Assembly (NCBI RefSeq): GCF_001636405.1
Contig: NZ_KV440950.1
Location: 488,001 to 552,000, forward strand
DNA: 64,000 nucleotides
Direction: 5' to 3'
Source: Peribacillus frigoritolerans
GTDB taxonomy: Bacteria > Bacillota > Bacilli > Bacillales > DSM-1321
A model generated the notes under the pieces. It was not told where the DNA came from. It was given only the letters and a program-made list of their open reading frames with translations, and did not search any database. Made by a program: the position numbers and the translations under genes. Within the stretch, counting starts at the first letter, position 1. The number at the start of each line of letters is the position of its first letter. Below are positions 16,767 through 25,903 of this stretch, piece by piece.

Positions 16767-19700
16767 ATGATTAAAAAGCTTCTTGGAAAAGGGAAAGCAA
16801 AAAAAACGCCTAAAATTAAGCTGAAACAAGTTCTGACCATTGCGCAAGAGGAAAATATGCTATTGATTAAAGGAGAATTTTCAATAGAACATTATTGCGC
16901 AAAAGAACTATGGCTATATTCTAGGGAAAACGAAGATCAGAAAATAAAAATAGCTGAATCGGTGAGCTCGTCTAAATTTGATTTTAAAGTAGATATGAAA
17001 GATTTAATGCGGAAATTAGCAGATGATGAACCGACTGTTTATGACTGTTATATAAAGGTAGCCGTTCCGATTGAAAAGCTGAGTAAGAAAACAATACTTA
17101 ATATCGAACATAAAGCTGAATATGTAGAAGAGAACGAACAGGTTCATATTGAATTTCCAATTCGTCTAGGGCGTTTTCAGGAGACGTACACGAACAATTT
17201 AAGTATTTACACCTATGAAGATAAACAAGGTATATTCTCGATAACGAATAAAGGAAATATATCTCTTTACATCAATAAAACCCCTAAAATTCAAATTAAG
17301 TCTCAAATTGAAAAAATGAAAAACAATTCGAAGACCATGCATGTTAATGGTCAAATCTTCACCAAGCATTCCGTGATCATAAAAGGTGAGGGCCTAGTTA
17401 GAGGAAGACAAAGTGGCAAAGAATATCAGGCCAATCTATCTTTTATTCATAATAAGGAAATGAATATTAAGAAATTTGGACTGAATCGTTATATATATGA
17501 TTTGAAATTGGATTTAGAACAATTAGTCAGTGTGGATTTGGAAGATGATGTCTATGATATTTACATGAAATTACATTTACATGATCAGGAAGAGCCGAAA
17601 ATGGTACGCGTCGGAAGACCGACCACGAGAACTAAATTATTTACAAAAAAGACCGATGTGAGTTCGAATAATGGAGTGGCCATCATCAATCCATATTATA
17701 CCTTTAAAGCATCCAATTTATCTTTGGAAGTGTTTAACTTCTCTACGGAAAGTTATCGATATCTAAAAAAGATGATGGGATGGAGGCGTTTTTTGGCCCT
17801 ATTTAAAAAGAAAAAGGATGTTTGGCTAATTGGCGAAAGAACTTATAAGGCCCAAGATACCGGATATCACTTTTTTAAATATATGAGGGAAAACCACCCT
17901 GAAAAAGAAGTCTATTATGTAATAGAAGAAAATTCCGTGGAAGCCAAGAACGTCGAGCCCTTTGGAAATATCCTTTATTTCAAGTCAAAGGATCATATTA
18001 AAAAGACAATGGAATCGACACGTATCATTTCATCACATCATCCGGATTATTTATATCCTTTAAGAACATCTGAATTTAAAAATCGTGTTAAGGGAGTTAA
18101 GGTATTTCTTCAACATGGTGTTATGGGCACTAAGAACATGGTTGCAAACTACGGCAAAAATGCATCCTCCGGTTTTAGTACGGATGTTTTTCTAGTTAGT
18201 TCAGACTTCGAAAAGGATATGATCGTAACGGATTTTGGATACAACGAGAAGGAAGTATTCACGACCGGACTTTCTAGGTTCGACTCACTATTTAAGGATG
18301 ATGTTTTAACAAAGCGGCAATTACTGATCATTCCGACATGGCGAGATTGGATTACATCCGATGAAATATTTTTGGAAAGCGAGTATTTCGAAAGGTATCA
18401 GAACTTGGTGAATCACCCGGTTTTACATGAGTTATCTAAAAATAATGGGTTTGAAATCATTTTTTGCCTTCACCCTAATATGCAGAAATTCACGTCTTAT
18501 TTTAAAGATGCCCCTGTTCGGGTGATTAGTCAGGGTGAAGTGGATGTCCAAAGGTTAATTAAGGAAAGCGCGATTATGATCACGGACTATTCAAGTGTTG
18601 CTTTCGACTTTAGTTTCCTGCATAAACCGGTTATTTACTATCAATTTGATAGAGATCGTTTCATAGGGAAAAGACCGTCACATTTGGATTTGGATAACGA
18701 TCTTCCGGGTGAAATCGTTGATGAATTGGATGGATTGTTGGGTGTTTTAGCCGAATACGCCAACACTGATTTTGTCATGAAGAAAAAGTATATCGATAAG
18801 GCCAACCGTTTTATTAAATATCGGGATGTCCATTCTAATTCAAGGATATTCGAAGTGATTAAACATGCAGAAAAAGATCAGAATTCACTTATTAAATTAT
18901 ATAACCACCCGATATCAAAACTCATTATGAATCGATTTAGGAAAAGTGAACAGTATTTCCCTGTCATGAAAAAAGTTTATAAAATCATGTCCAGGATCAT
19001 ACCGGTTGACCGGAACCTTATTCTTTTTGAAAGTGGGATAGGGAAGCAATTCTCCGATAGCCCCAAATATATTTATGAAGAACTGGTCAAAAGGGATAAT
19101 AAATATAAAAAAGTTTGGGTGTATAATGGTAATTTACCGATAAAAGGAAAGAACACGAAGCTGATCAAACGCCTAAGCCCGGAATATTATTATTATTTGG
19201 CCAAAGCAGGTTATTGGATAAATAATCAAAACTTCCCTACTTATTTAAGCAAAAGGAAGGAAACGACATATATTCAGACTTGGCATGGAACCCCTTTGAA
19301 AAAAATGCTGTTTGATATCGATAATATTCAAGGAAGAGACGAGGGGTACTTGAATCGGGTGCATGGTGCAACGAGAACATGGGATTACTTAATATCACCA
19401 AGTCCATACGCATCCAAAGCCTTCAGAAGTGCTTTCAAATATGAAGGGGAAATATTGGAAACGGGATATCCGAGAAATGATTTGTTTTACAAGGAAGATG
19501 CTTCAATGGTTGCCGACTCAGTGATGGAAAAACTGAAGATACCAAAAGGGAAAAAAGTCATCTTATATGCTCCTACATTCCGGGATAATCAAACTTCGAA
19601 AAACAATAAATTCATTTTCGAGCTGAAATTTGATTTGGAAAGAATGAAGGAAGAACTAGGGGATGAATATATCCTGTTGTTAAGGATGCATGTTGTTATA

Positions 19701-20096
19701 AGTAATAATCTCAGCATTCCGAGCGAATTCGAGGATTTCGTGATAAATGTATCCAATTATTCAGATATCCAGGAACTTTACCTGATTTCTGATATATTGA
19801 TTACGGATTATTCTTCCGTAATGTTCGATTTTGCTAATACTGCCCGGCCGATTTTGTACTACACGTATGACTTGGAAGATTACAGAGATAACATCCGCGG
19901 ATTCTATATGGACTTTGAAAAGGAAGCACCAGGTCCATTTTTAAAAACGACTGAGGAGATTATCGATACTATTACCAATATTGATGAAATAAACATGCAA
20001 TACAAAGAGAGATATGGTTTATTTAGAGAGAAGTATTGTGGAATAGAGGATGGTAAAGCTACACAGAGAATCGTGGATAAATTTTTTAATGATTGA
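16767..20096 (+). CDS. Double-domain CDP-glycerol:poly(glycerophosphate) glycerophosphotransferase
   Basis: An unusually long 1109-residue member of the TagB/TagF family. Residues about 1-340 are a beta-rich N-terminal region I do not recognise. Two complete GT-B transferase modules follow. The first (about 360-690) has Q-H-G at 449-451 instead of W-H-G, plus L-H-P and I-T-D-Y-S-S. The second (about 745-1105) has the canonical W-H-G at 839-841, G-Y-P-R-N-D, Y-A-P-T-F-R and I-T-D-Y-S-S. Such proteins extend or branch glycerol-phosphate chains on the lipid carrier at the inner membrane face. Double modules could combine priming and polymerisation, or one could be degenerate. AGGTGG precedes the ATG. 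It heads the plus-strand operon. Confidence 0.85.
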   Translation: MIKKLLGKGKAKKTPKIKLKQVLTIAQEENMLLIKGEFSIEHYCAKELWLYSRENEDQKIKIAESVSSSKFDFKVDMKDLMRKLADDEPTVYDCYIKVAVPIEKLSKKTILNIEHKAEYVEENEQVHIEFPIRLGRFQETYTNNLSIYTYEDKQGIFSITNKGNISLYINKTPKIQIKSQIEKMKNNSKTMHVNGQIFTKHSVIIKGEGLVRGRQSGKEYQANLSFIHNKEMNIKKFGLNRYIYDLKLDLEQLVSVDLEDDVYDIYMKLHLHDQEEPKMVRVGRPTTRTKLFTKKTDVSSNNGVAIINPYYTFKASNLSLEVFNFSTESYRYLKKMMGWRRFLALFKKKKDVWLIGERTYKAQDTGYHFFKYMRENHPEKEVYYVIEENSVEAKNVEPFGNILYFKSKDHIKKTMESTRIISSHHPDYLYPLRTSEFKNRVKGVKVFLQHGVMGTKNMVANYGKNASSGFSTDVFLVSSDFEKDMIVTDFGYNEKEVFTTGLSRFDSLFKDDVLTKRQLLIIPTWRDWITSDEIFLESEYFERYQNLVNHPVLHELSKNNGFEIIFCLHPNMQKFTSYFKDAPVRVISQGEVDVQRLIKESAIMITDYSSVAFDFSFLHKPVIYYQFDRDRFIGKRPSHLDLDNDLPGEIVDELDGLLGVLAEYANTDFVMKKKYIDKANRFIKYRDVHSNSRIFEVIKHAEKDQNSLIKLYNHPISKLIMNRFRKSEQYFPVMKKVYKIMSRIIPVDRNLILFESGIGKQFSDSPKYIYEELVKRDNKYKKVWVYNGNLPIKGKNTKLIKRLSPEYYYYLAKAGYWINNQNFPTYLSKRKETTYIQTWHGTPLKKMLFDIDNIQGRDEGYLNRVHGATRTWDYLISPSPYASKAFRSAFKYEGEILETGYPRNDLFYKEDASMVADSVMEKLKIPKGKKVILYAPTFRDNQTSKNNKFIFELKFDLERMKEELGDEYILLLRMHVVISNNLSIPSEFEDFVINVSNYSDIQELYLISDILITDYSSVMFDFANTARPILYYTYDLEDYRDNIRGFYMDFEKEAPGPFLKTTEEIIDTITNIDEINMQYKERYGLFREKYCGIEDGKATQRIVDKFFND

Positions 20097-20192
20097 TTCC
20101 TGAAATAAAGGGTATTGTTGCTTTTAAGTAACTGGTAACTGGCTGACTGATAGAAACATCTATGTTACCTCTACTTATAAGGAGGGAATCGT

Positions 20193-21731
20193 ATGAATTT
20201 CTTGGTACGTCAAAAGGCGAGGGAACTTTTAAAGAGCGGTAATATTTCAATAAAAAATAACCCTGTAGGCTTAAGGAATAAATTTTTAGGAAAAGAAAAA
20301 AAGGTCACTGTAGTCACGGCTGCTTATAATGCTGAAAAATTCATCAGAAAAACAATTGAATCAGTAATAAATCAGACAATGGGTATAGATCAGATTGAAT
20401 ATATCATTATTGATGATTGTTCGACTGATGCTACCAATAAAATCATTCAGGAGTATACAGCTAAATATAAAAATATCTGTTCAGTTACTCTTCAAGAAAA
20501 TAATGGGTCACCTGGGACCCCCAGAAATATTGGAATAGAGTTGGGAACATCCAAATATATAACTTTTTTAGACGCGGATGACTGGCTTGCCCATGATGGA
20601 CTGGAAAGCCTCTATAATATCCTGGAGGAAACCGGTGATGATTATGTAGTGGGCAAAACGGTAAAAGTCGAATCTGAGGCAGAGAGTGTCATCGGTGAGT
20701 TTGCTTCCATTAAAGAAAGAAGAAGCATCACCCCAATGGATGTTCCGCACTTTTTTTATCATATGGGTCCAACGGCCAGGATGATGAATCTGCCTATGGT
20801 TAAAGAAAATGAAATTGGTTTTCCGAATATGAAATTCGGTGAAGATAAATGGTTTTTTACTGATGTTTTCTTTAAAGTCAGAGCAGTATCAACTACTAAA
20901 AAGCCTATTTATTATGTCAATAGGACTTCAGAAAATCCCTCTTCCTTAACACGTGTTACGAATGTGTTGGAAAAAAGGAAAGCGGATATCGACATAATAA
21001 AGTATATTCAATCCAAGGACATTGCCATTGAATTGAAAAAGGTGGCCCTTAACCGGATTTATGAGTACGATATTGTAAAAACGTTCGACAGCCAAACTTT
21101 TGTGAAATCCAAGAATAAAGAAGATTTTATAGAAATATTAAGGGAAGCTGTCGAAACTGCGAATAACCTGTCATATGACTTTAAGAATGAATTTAAGGTG
21201 CCTGTTTATAAATTGGCTCTTGAATTATTCATGGGCGATCGCATTGAGGATTTCGTAAAGTTGTTTGAATGGTTAAAGCGAGATTCCAATAAAAAGTATC
21301 ATATTAAAGATGGTTTACCATATTATGAACTTCCATTTCTGGAAGACGAGTATCGCTTTGTCAGGATACCGATGCTTGCCCGTGCAATGGATTCCTTTAT
21401 CATGGATAATGTCTATCACCAAAGTTTTGAGATTTATGGTGATGATATAGACAACATAGATTCTGTATTGATACGTGATCGAAAAAGAGTGGACAATGAA
21501 ATCAATTGCGGAGTTCAAATAGACGGTAATATAGGTCAATTTACTGTTTCTTTAGAAGAAATTGATAAAATGGAAATGTCATTATTTACAGTGTTCATTC
21601 GCTACAATGATTATCAATTGATGAATATTAAAAGGATCCTGAAAAATAAGATGACGTATAATAAGAAAAATGTGGAGTTTTATACAACAGTGGCAAATAA
21701 TTTGGGACTGGCAATTAAGTCTTTGGAGTAG
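20193..21731 (+). CDS. TarS-like GT2 glycosyltransferase (teichoic acid decoration)
   Basis: A 512-residue cytoplasmic protein with an N-terminal family 2 glycosyltransferase domain (about 35-290): V-T-A-A-Y-N, D-D-C-S-T-D, then N-G-S-P-G-T-P-R-N, D-A-D-D and G-E-D-K-W. The S-P-G-x-P-R-N and E-D motifs match S. aureus TarS, which glycosylates ribitol-phosphate wall teichoic acid. The C-terminal 220 residues resemble no catalytic domain and may serve in oligomerisation or polymer binding. It probably transfers a sugar to the glycerol-phosphate chain; the sugar is unknown. AAGGAGGG precedes the ATG, and a terminator follows. Confidence 0.8.
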   Translation: MNFLVRQKARELLKSGNISIKNNPVGLRNKFLGKEKKVTVVTAAYNAEKFIRKTIESVINQTMGIDQIEYIIIDDCSTDATNKIIQEYTAKYKNICSVTLQENNGSPGTPRNIGIELGTSKYITFLDADDWLAHDGLESLYNILEETGDDYVVGKTVKVESEAESVIGEFASIKERRSITPMDVPHFFYHMGPTARMMNLPMVKENEIGFPNMKFGEDKWFFTDVFFKVRAVSTTKKPIYYVNRTSENPSSLTRVTNVLEKRKADIDIIKYIQSKDIAIELKKVALNRIYEYDIVKTFDSQTFVKSKNKEDFIEILREAVETANNLSYDFKNEFKVPVYKLALELFMGDRIEDFVKLFEWLKRDSNKKYHIKDGLPYYELPFLEDEYRFVRIPMLARAMDSFIMDNVYHQSFEIYGDDIDNIDSVLIRDRKRVDNEINCGVQIDGNIGQFTVSLEEIDKMEMSLFTVFIRYNDYQLMNIKRILKNKMTYNKKNVEFYTTVANNLGLAIKSLE

Positions 21732-21750
21732 CTGTTAGAAGTACGCCAAA

Positions 21751-21788
21751 AATAAGCTCTCCCTTTTATTGGGTGAGCTTATTTTTAG
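21751..21788 (+). terminator. Intrinsic terminator after the GT2 gene
   Basis: The stem AATAAGCTC / GAGCTTATT is followed by TTTAG; the inner bases CCC and GGG can extend it. Confidence 0.8.
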
Positions 21789-21827
21789 TTTGAAATGATC
21801 ATTAATCAATAAAAAGGGAGATCGGAT

Positions 21828-23060
21828 ATGTCAAATGAAAATGTACAAACCTCAAAGAGACCTTCCTTTCTATCGCTAGTTAAAAATAAGGCTAAAGCAA
21901 TTATTTTAAGAGGATATAAAATGGCTTTTGCATTGGCGGGCACAGTGTTGCCAGTGGACCAGAAGCTTGTCATTTTTGAGAGCTTTTTGGGCAAGCAGTA
22001 TAGCTGTAATCCCCGGGCGATTTATGAATACTTGCAGAGTAACCATCCTGAATATAAAATGTATTGGAGCGTGGATAAAAGATATGCTGCTCTTTTCGAA
22101 GAGGCAGGCATTCCATATCTCGATCGTTTTTCATTCAGTTGGCTGCTCAAAATGACAAGGGCCCGTTATTGGGTGACGAACAGCAGGCTTCCGCTTTGGA
22201 TTCCGAAGCCGAAGCACACGATCTATTTGCAAACGTGGCATGGTACTCCACTAAAGAAGCTTGCGGCGGATATGAATGAAGTTCATATGCCTGGAACGAC
22301 GACGGATAAATATAAAGAAAATTTCCATGCCGAATCAAGTAAATGGGATTATTTAATCTCACCGAATGCTTATTCAAGTGAAATCTTTGCCCGGGCCTTC
22401 AATGTCGATGCCTCTAAAATTCTGGAAACCGGTTATCCACGGAATGATATCCTTTACAACGGGAATAATCGTGATACAATCGACTCATTGAAACAGAAGT
22501 TGGGTATACCAATAGAGAAAAAGATCGTTTTATATGCCCCCACTTGGAGGGATGATGAGTTTTATAGCAAGGGAAAATATAAGTTCGAAATAAAACTGGA
22601 TCTGGATCGAATGAAACGGGAATTGGGGGAGGAGTATGTCATTTTGCTCCGTCTTCATTATTTGGTTTCTGAGAACTTGGATTTATCAGCGTATGAAGGA
22701 TTCGCCTATGATTTATCCAGTTACGAAGATATTAGTCATTTGTATCTTATTTCGGATTTATTAATAACCGATTATTCATCCGTATTCTTTGATTACGCAA
22801 ATTTACAGCGTCCGATGCTTTTCTATGTATATGATATTGAAAATTACAGGGATAAGCTTCGCGGATTTTACTTTGATTTCGAAAAGAATGCACCAGGTTT
22901 GTTAGTCAAAACATCTGATGCGGTCATTGATAGTATCAAGACGATGAAATATGAAAATACCAATGATTTCAATCATTTTCACGAGCGGTTTTGTGCACTC
23001 GAGGATGGCCAGGCTTCACGCCGTGTCGTAGAAAAAGTGTTTTTAGGAAGGTCTGTGTAA
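21828..23060 (+). CDS. CDP-glycerol glycerophosphotransferase family protein (TagB/TagF-like)
   Basis: A single-module 410-residue GT-B enzyme. It has W-H-G-T-P-L-K-K (137-144), G-Y-P-R-N-D, Y-A-P-T-W-R, L-R-L-H and I-T-D-Y-S-S-V-F-F-D. It is close to the second module of the protein at 16767. It lacks the long N-terminal region of classical TagF (about 750 residues) and is nearer TagB in length. It probably adds glycerol phosphate units to the lipid-linked chain; primer, linker or polymerase role cannot be separated. A GGGAG ribosome binding site precedes the ATG. tagG starts 3 bases after its stop, so it is in the exporter operon. Confidence 0.85.
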   Translation: MSNENVQTSKRPSFLSLVKNKAKAIILRGYKMAFALAGTVLPVDQKLVIFESFLGKQYSCNPRAIYEYLQSNHPEYKMYWSVDKRYAALFEEAGIPYLDRFSFSWLLKMTRARYWVTNSRLPLWIPKPKHTIYLQTWHGTPLKKLAADMNEVHMPGTTTDKYKENFHAESSKWDYLISPNAYSSEIFARAFNVDASKILETGYPRNDILYNGNNRDTIDSLKQKLGIPIEKKIVLYAPTWRDDEFYSKGKYKFEIKLDLDRMKRELGEEYVILLRLHYLVSENLDLSAYEGFAYDLSSYEDISHLYLISDLLITDYSSVFFDYANLQRPMLFYVYDIENYRDKLRGFYFDFEKNAPGLLVKTSDAVIDSIKTMKYENTNDFNHFHERFCALEDGQASRRVVEKVFLGRSV

Positions 23061-23063
23061 TTT

Positions 23064-23861
23064 ATGAGTTCAGCTTTGACCGTTTTAAAAGAACAAATCA
23101 AACATTTTTATTTAGTAAGGCGTTTATCTGTTTATGAGGTGAAAAGTGCCAACAGCAGTAACTACCTGGGAGTCCTATGGGAAATCATCAATCCTATGAT
23201 ACAGATTGCGATTTATTGGTTTGTATTTGGATTTATCATCTTAAATCGCGGGGATGATTTCCTTCCATGGCTGATGGCAGGGATCGTTGTCTGGTTCTTT
23301 GTGAACCCGGCCATAACCCAAACGTCCAAATCCGTCTATTCCCGAATGAATATGGTATCCAAGATGAGCTTTCCGATGAGTGTGATTCCATCGTATGTCA
23401 TCTTTGCTAAGTTGTATCAGCATCTCATGCTGCTGGGAGTCATCATCATCCTATTAGGGTTTACAGGTTACCTCCCTACACTCTATATCTTGCAACTGCC
23501 GTATTATGTTGCAGCGACGGTCTTGCTGTTATTTTCATTGGGTTTAATCACTTCAACATTATCAACCATCATTCGTGACGTTCATAATATCATCGTGTCC
23601 TTAATGAAAGTCATGTTTTATTTAACACCAATCCTTTGGGTAATGGATGCTAAGGAACATCCTACCATAGTCAACATCATGAAGCTGAATCCACTATATT
23701 ATATTGTGGAAGGGTATCGAGCTTCGTTGTTGGGGGAATCATGGTATCTGATAGCGCATTGGGAGTATACGCTTTATTTCTGGGCAGTCGTTATCATCTT
23801 GTTTATGATAGGTTCCTCGCTGCATGTCAGGTTCAGAGATCGCTTTGTTGACTTTAAGTAA
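23064..23861 (+). CDS. tagG: Teichoic acid ABC exporter, permease
   Basis: A 265-residue ABC-2 type permease with six hydrophobic segments and the family feature E-I-I-N-P-M near the first helix. With TagH it flips completed lipid-linked wall teichoic acid to the outer face. It sits between a CDP-glycerol transferase and the ATPase gene with gaps of 3 and 17 bases, the standard tagGH arrangement. Confidence 0.9.
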   Translation: MSSALTVLKEQIKHFYLVRRLSVYEVKSANSSNYLGVLWEIINPMIQIAIYWFVFGFIILNRGDDFLPWLMAGIVVWFFVNPAITQTSKSVYSRMNMVSKMSFPMSVIPSYVIFAKLYQHLMLLGVIIILLGFTGYLPTLYILQLPYYVAATVLLLFSLGLITSTLSTIIRDVHNIIVSLMKVMFYLTPILWVMDAKEHPTIVNIMKLNPLYYIVEGYRASLLGESWYLIAHWEYTLYFWAVVIILFMIGSSLHVRFRDRFVDFK

Positions 23862-23878
23862 ACTGGAAGTGAGAAAAT

Positions 23879-24676
23879 TTGGAAAAATCGGTAGTAGTCA
23901 AAGATATAACGAAAAAATATAAATTATATAATAAAAACTCGGAAAAATTATTGGATCTCCTTTTGCCTAAAAGCTATGGGGAAGAGTACTTCGCTCTGAG
24001 GAATGTTAGTTTTGAAGCAGAAAAGGGTGATGTAATAGGATTTGTCGGGGTCAACGGATCAGGTAAATCCACATTGTCCAATATTATTGCAGGCATTGTC
24101 CCGCCTACGGACGGAAATGTCCAAACTAATGGGAAAACGGCCTTGATTGCCGTTTCATCGGGCCTGAATAATCAGTTGACGGGCAGGGAAAACATCGAAC
24201 TGAAAATGCTGATGCTCGGATTCGATAAAAATCGGATCAAAGAACTTGAGCCTGAGATCATTGAGTTTTCCGAACTGGGTAAGTTCATTGACCAACCGGT
24301 GAAATCATACTCAAGCGGCATGAAGTCCAGGCTTGGTTTTTCCATTTCCGTGCATATCGATCCAGATATCCTGATTATTGATGAAGCCTTATCAGTCGGG
24401 GATAAAAACTTTGCTGAGAAGTGTTTAGAGAAAATGAACGAATTTAAGGCAAAGGGCAAAACGATGTTCTTCGTCAGCCATTCAATCGGTCAGATGAAGA
24501 AATTTTGCCAAAAGGCATTATGGCTTGAATATGGAGAGTTAAAGGCATACGGTCCCATGAAGGAAGTAATGCCGCAATATGAGGCATTCTTAAAAGAATA
24601 TAACGCCATGTCTAAACAAGAACAGAAAAAATACCGTGAAGAGCAAATGAAAAGGCGTAGTTCCGCACTGGTATGA
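23879..24676 (+). CDS. tagH: Teichoic acid ABC exporter, ATPase
   Basis: A 265-residue ABC ATPase of the polysaccharide/teichoic acid export class: Walker A G-V-N-G-S-G-K-S-T, signature S-S-G-M-K-S-R-L, Walker B I-L-I-I-D-E-A-L-S-V-G-D and the H-loop S-H-S. It powers TagG. B. subtilis TagH is about twice as long because of a C-terminal extension with a membrane segment; that extension is absent here and the product ends soon after the ATPase fold. Translation appears to start at TTG (23879), preceded by GGAAGTGAG. A strong terminator follows, ending the operon. Confidence 0.9.
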   Translation: MEKSVVVKDITKKYKLYNKNSEKLLDLLLPKSYGEEYFALRNVSFEAEKGDVIGFVGVNGSGKSTLSNIIAGIVPPTDGNVQTNGKTALIAVSSGLNNQLTGRENIELKMLMLGFDKNRIKELEPEIIEFSELGKFIDQPVKSYSSGMKSRLGFSISVHIDPDILIIDEALSVGDKNFAEKCLEKMNEFKAKGKTMFFVSHSIGQMKKFCQKALWLEYGELKAYGPMKEVMPQYEAFLKEYNAMSKQEQKKYREEQMKRRSSALV

Positions 24677-24681
24677 ATGTA

Positions 24682-24717
24682 AAAGCAGACCCGGGCTTCG
24701 GGTCTGCTTTTTTTAGT
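24682..24717 (+). terminator. Terminator of the tagGH operon
   Basis: AAAGCAGACCCG and CGGGTCTGCTTT form a 12-bp perfect stem with a short loop and a T tract. It overlaps the 3' end of the opposing GT4 gene and could serve both directions. Confidence 0.92.
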
Positions 24718-25879
24718 TAAGCACTTCAACATAAGCTTTCTCAAACCGCTCGGCCGCTGAAAGGTGGGAGTATTCGCTTTCCATTTTACACCTTGCTTTC
24801 GAAGCTAACTTTGCTGCATATTCAGTGTCTTTAAGCAGAAGGGAGATGGCTTGTGCAAGTGCTTCTTTATTTTTTTCCTCTACTAAAAGGCCATCTTCGC
24901 CATCAATGAGAATCTCCTTTAAACCTCCGATTGCGCTTGCAATGACGGGTGAGCGGCAACTCATCGCTTCTAAAGCGGAAATGGAAGTCGCTTCTTCCAC
25001 CCCGTGGGAATGAACGCTAGGGATGAGTACGATGTCCGATGCTTCATAGAGGTTATGCATTTTCTCGAACGGCACAGAACCCAGGAAAAGTACGGAAGCG
25101 GATATATTGAGACTGGCTGCGGTTTCCTCAAGCCGGCTTCGCTGTTCCCCTGTACCCGCATAGACCAAAACCGTTTCAGGATGGTTTTCCAGCACCTCCG
25201 GCAAAGCAAGGAGCGGGTAGATGACACCGTTCTTTTCCGTCATTCTTCTCGGAACGAAAAGCATCTTTTTATGTAGCGGTATTTGAAAGTCCCGGCGAGT
25301 TTGCTCCCGCTTTGCCATCTCCGGTTTAAAAGCAGACACGTCAATGAAGTTCTTGATCGTATCCGCCTCTATATGTGCCAAATGATTTATATAGTCTTTG
25401 ATCCTTTGATCGACCGTCACAACTTTTGCAGCGGACTGATAAGCTTTTCTTTCTAGCTCGCGGATGATCAAATCTTCTTCACTGTCCGGAAGAAGAGCGC
25501 CCCTGCTGACTGCCTCGAATGAATAATATCCATGGACGGTTTGCACCGTTGGTATCCCGGATTCGATGGAGGCGAGCGTTGCGAAAATGTCTTGGGCATT
25601 AATGACATCATAGTTCTTTTTCAAGGCGTTAATAGATGAAGCCAATAATTTTTGGCGTTGCCGATCATTGAAAAGCTGGCCGCTCCCCTGTTTTACTTTA
25701 TTTAACAAAAATCCTGGAGCCTGGGCGAGCATCTTCCTCTTGAAAGGTGGTAATTGAGAGAAAGATAATATGTCCACATTATGGCCCCGTGACATTAAAC
25801 CCTTATTTAACGTAGTGATATGGCTCGATAGCCCTCCTTCATGAGGATAGTTGAAAATCGTTGTGATTAAAATGTTCAT
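24713..25879 (-). CDS. Family 4 glycosyltransferase
   Basis: A 388-residue GT-B enzyme. The N-terminal domain has H-E-G-G-L-S-S-H and T-V-H-G-Y-Y. The C-terminal GT4 domain has V-P-R-R-M-T-E-K-N-G, G-T-G-E-Q, then E-A-T-S-I-S-A-L-E-A-M-S-C, the E-x7-E nucleotide-sugar motif. It is the last gene of a three-gene minus-strand operon (O-antigen-ligase-like, MurJ-like flippase, this gene), so it probably adds a sugar to the lipid-linked precursor that those genes flip and polymerise. Sugar and linkage are unknown. Confidence 0.85.
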   Translation of the reverse strand: MNILITTIFNYPHEGGLSSHITTLNKGLMSRGHNVDILSFSQLPPFKRKMLAQAPGFLLNKVKQGSGQLFNDRQRQKLLASSINALKKNYDVINAQDIFATLASIESGIPTVQTVHGYYSFEAVSRGALLPDSEEDLIIRELERKAYQSAAKVVTVDQRIKDYINHLAHIEADTIKNFIDVSAFKPEMAKREQTRRDFQIPLHKKMLFVPRRMTEKNGVIYPLLALPEVLENHPETVLVYAGTGEQRSRLEETAASLNISASVLFLGSVPFEKMHNLYEASDIVLIPSVHSHGVEEATSISALEAMSCRSPVIASAIGGLKEILIDGEDGLLVEEKNKEALAQAISLLLKDTEYAAKLASKARCKMESEYSHLSAAERFEKAYVEVLN

Positions 25880-25903
25880 ATTGGCACTCCTTCTTCTAAT
25901 GGA

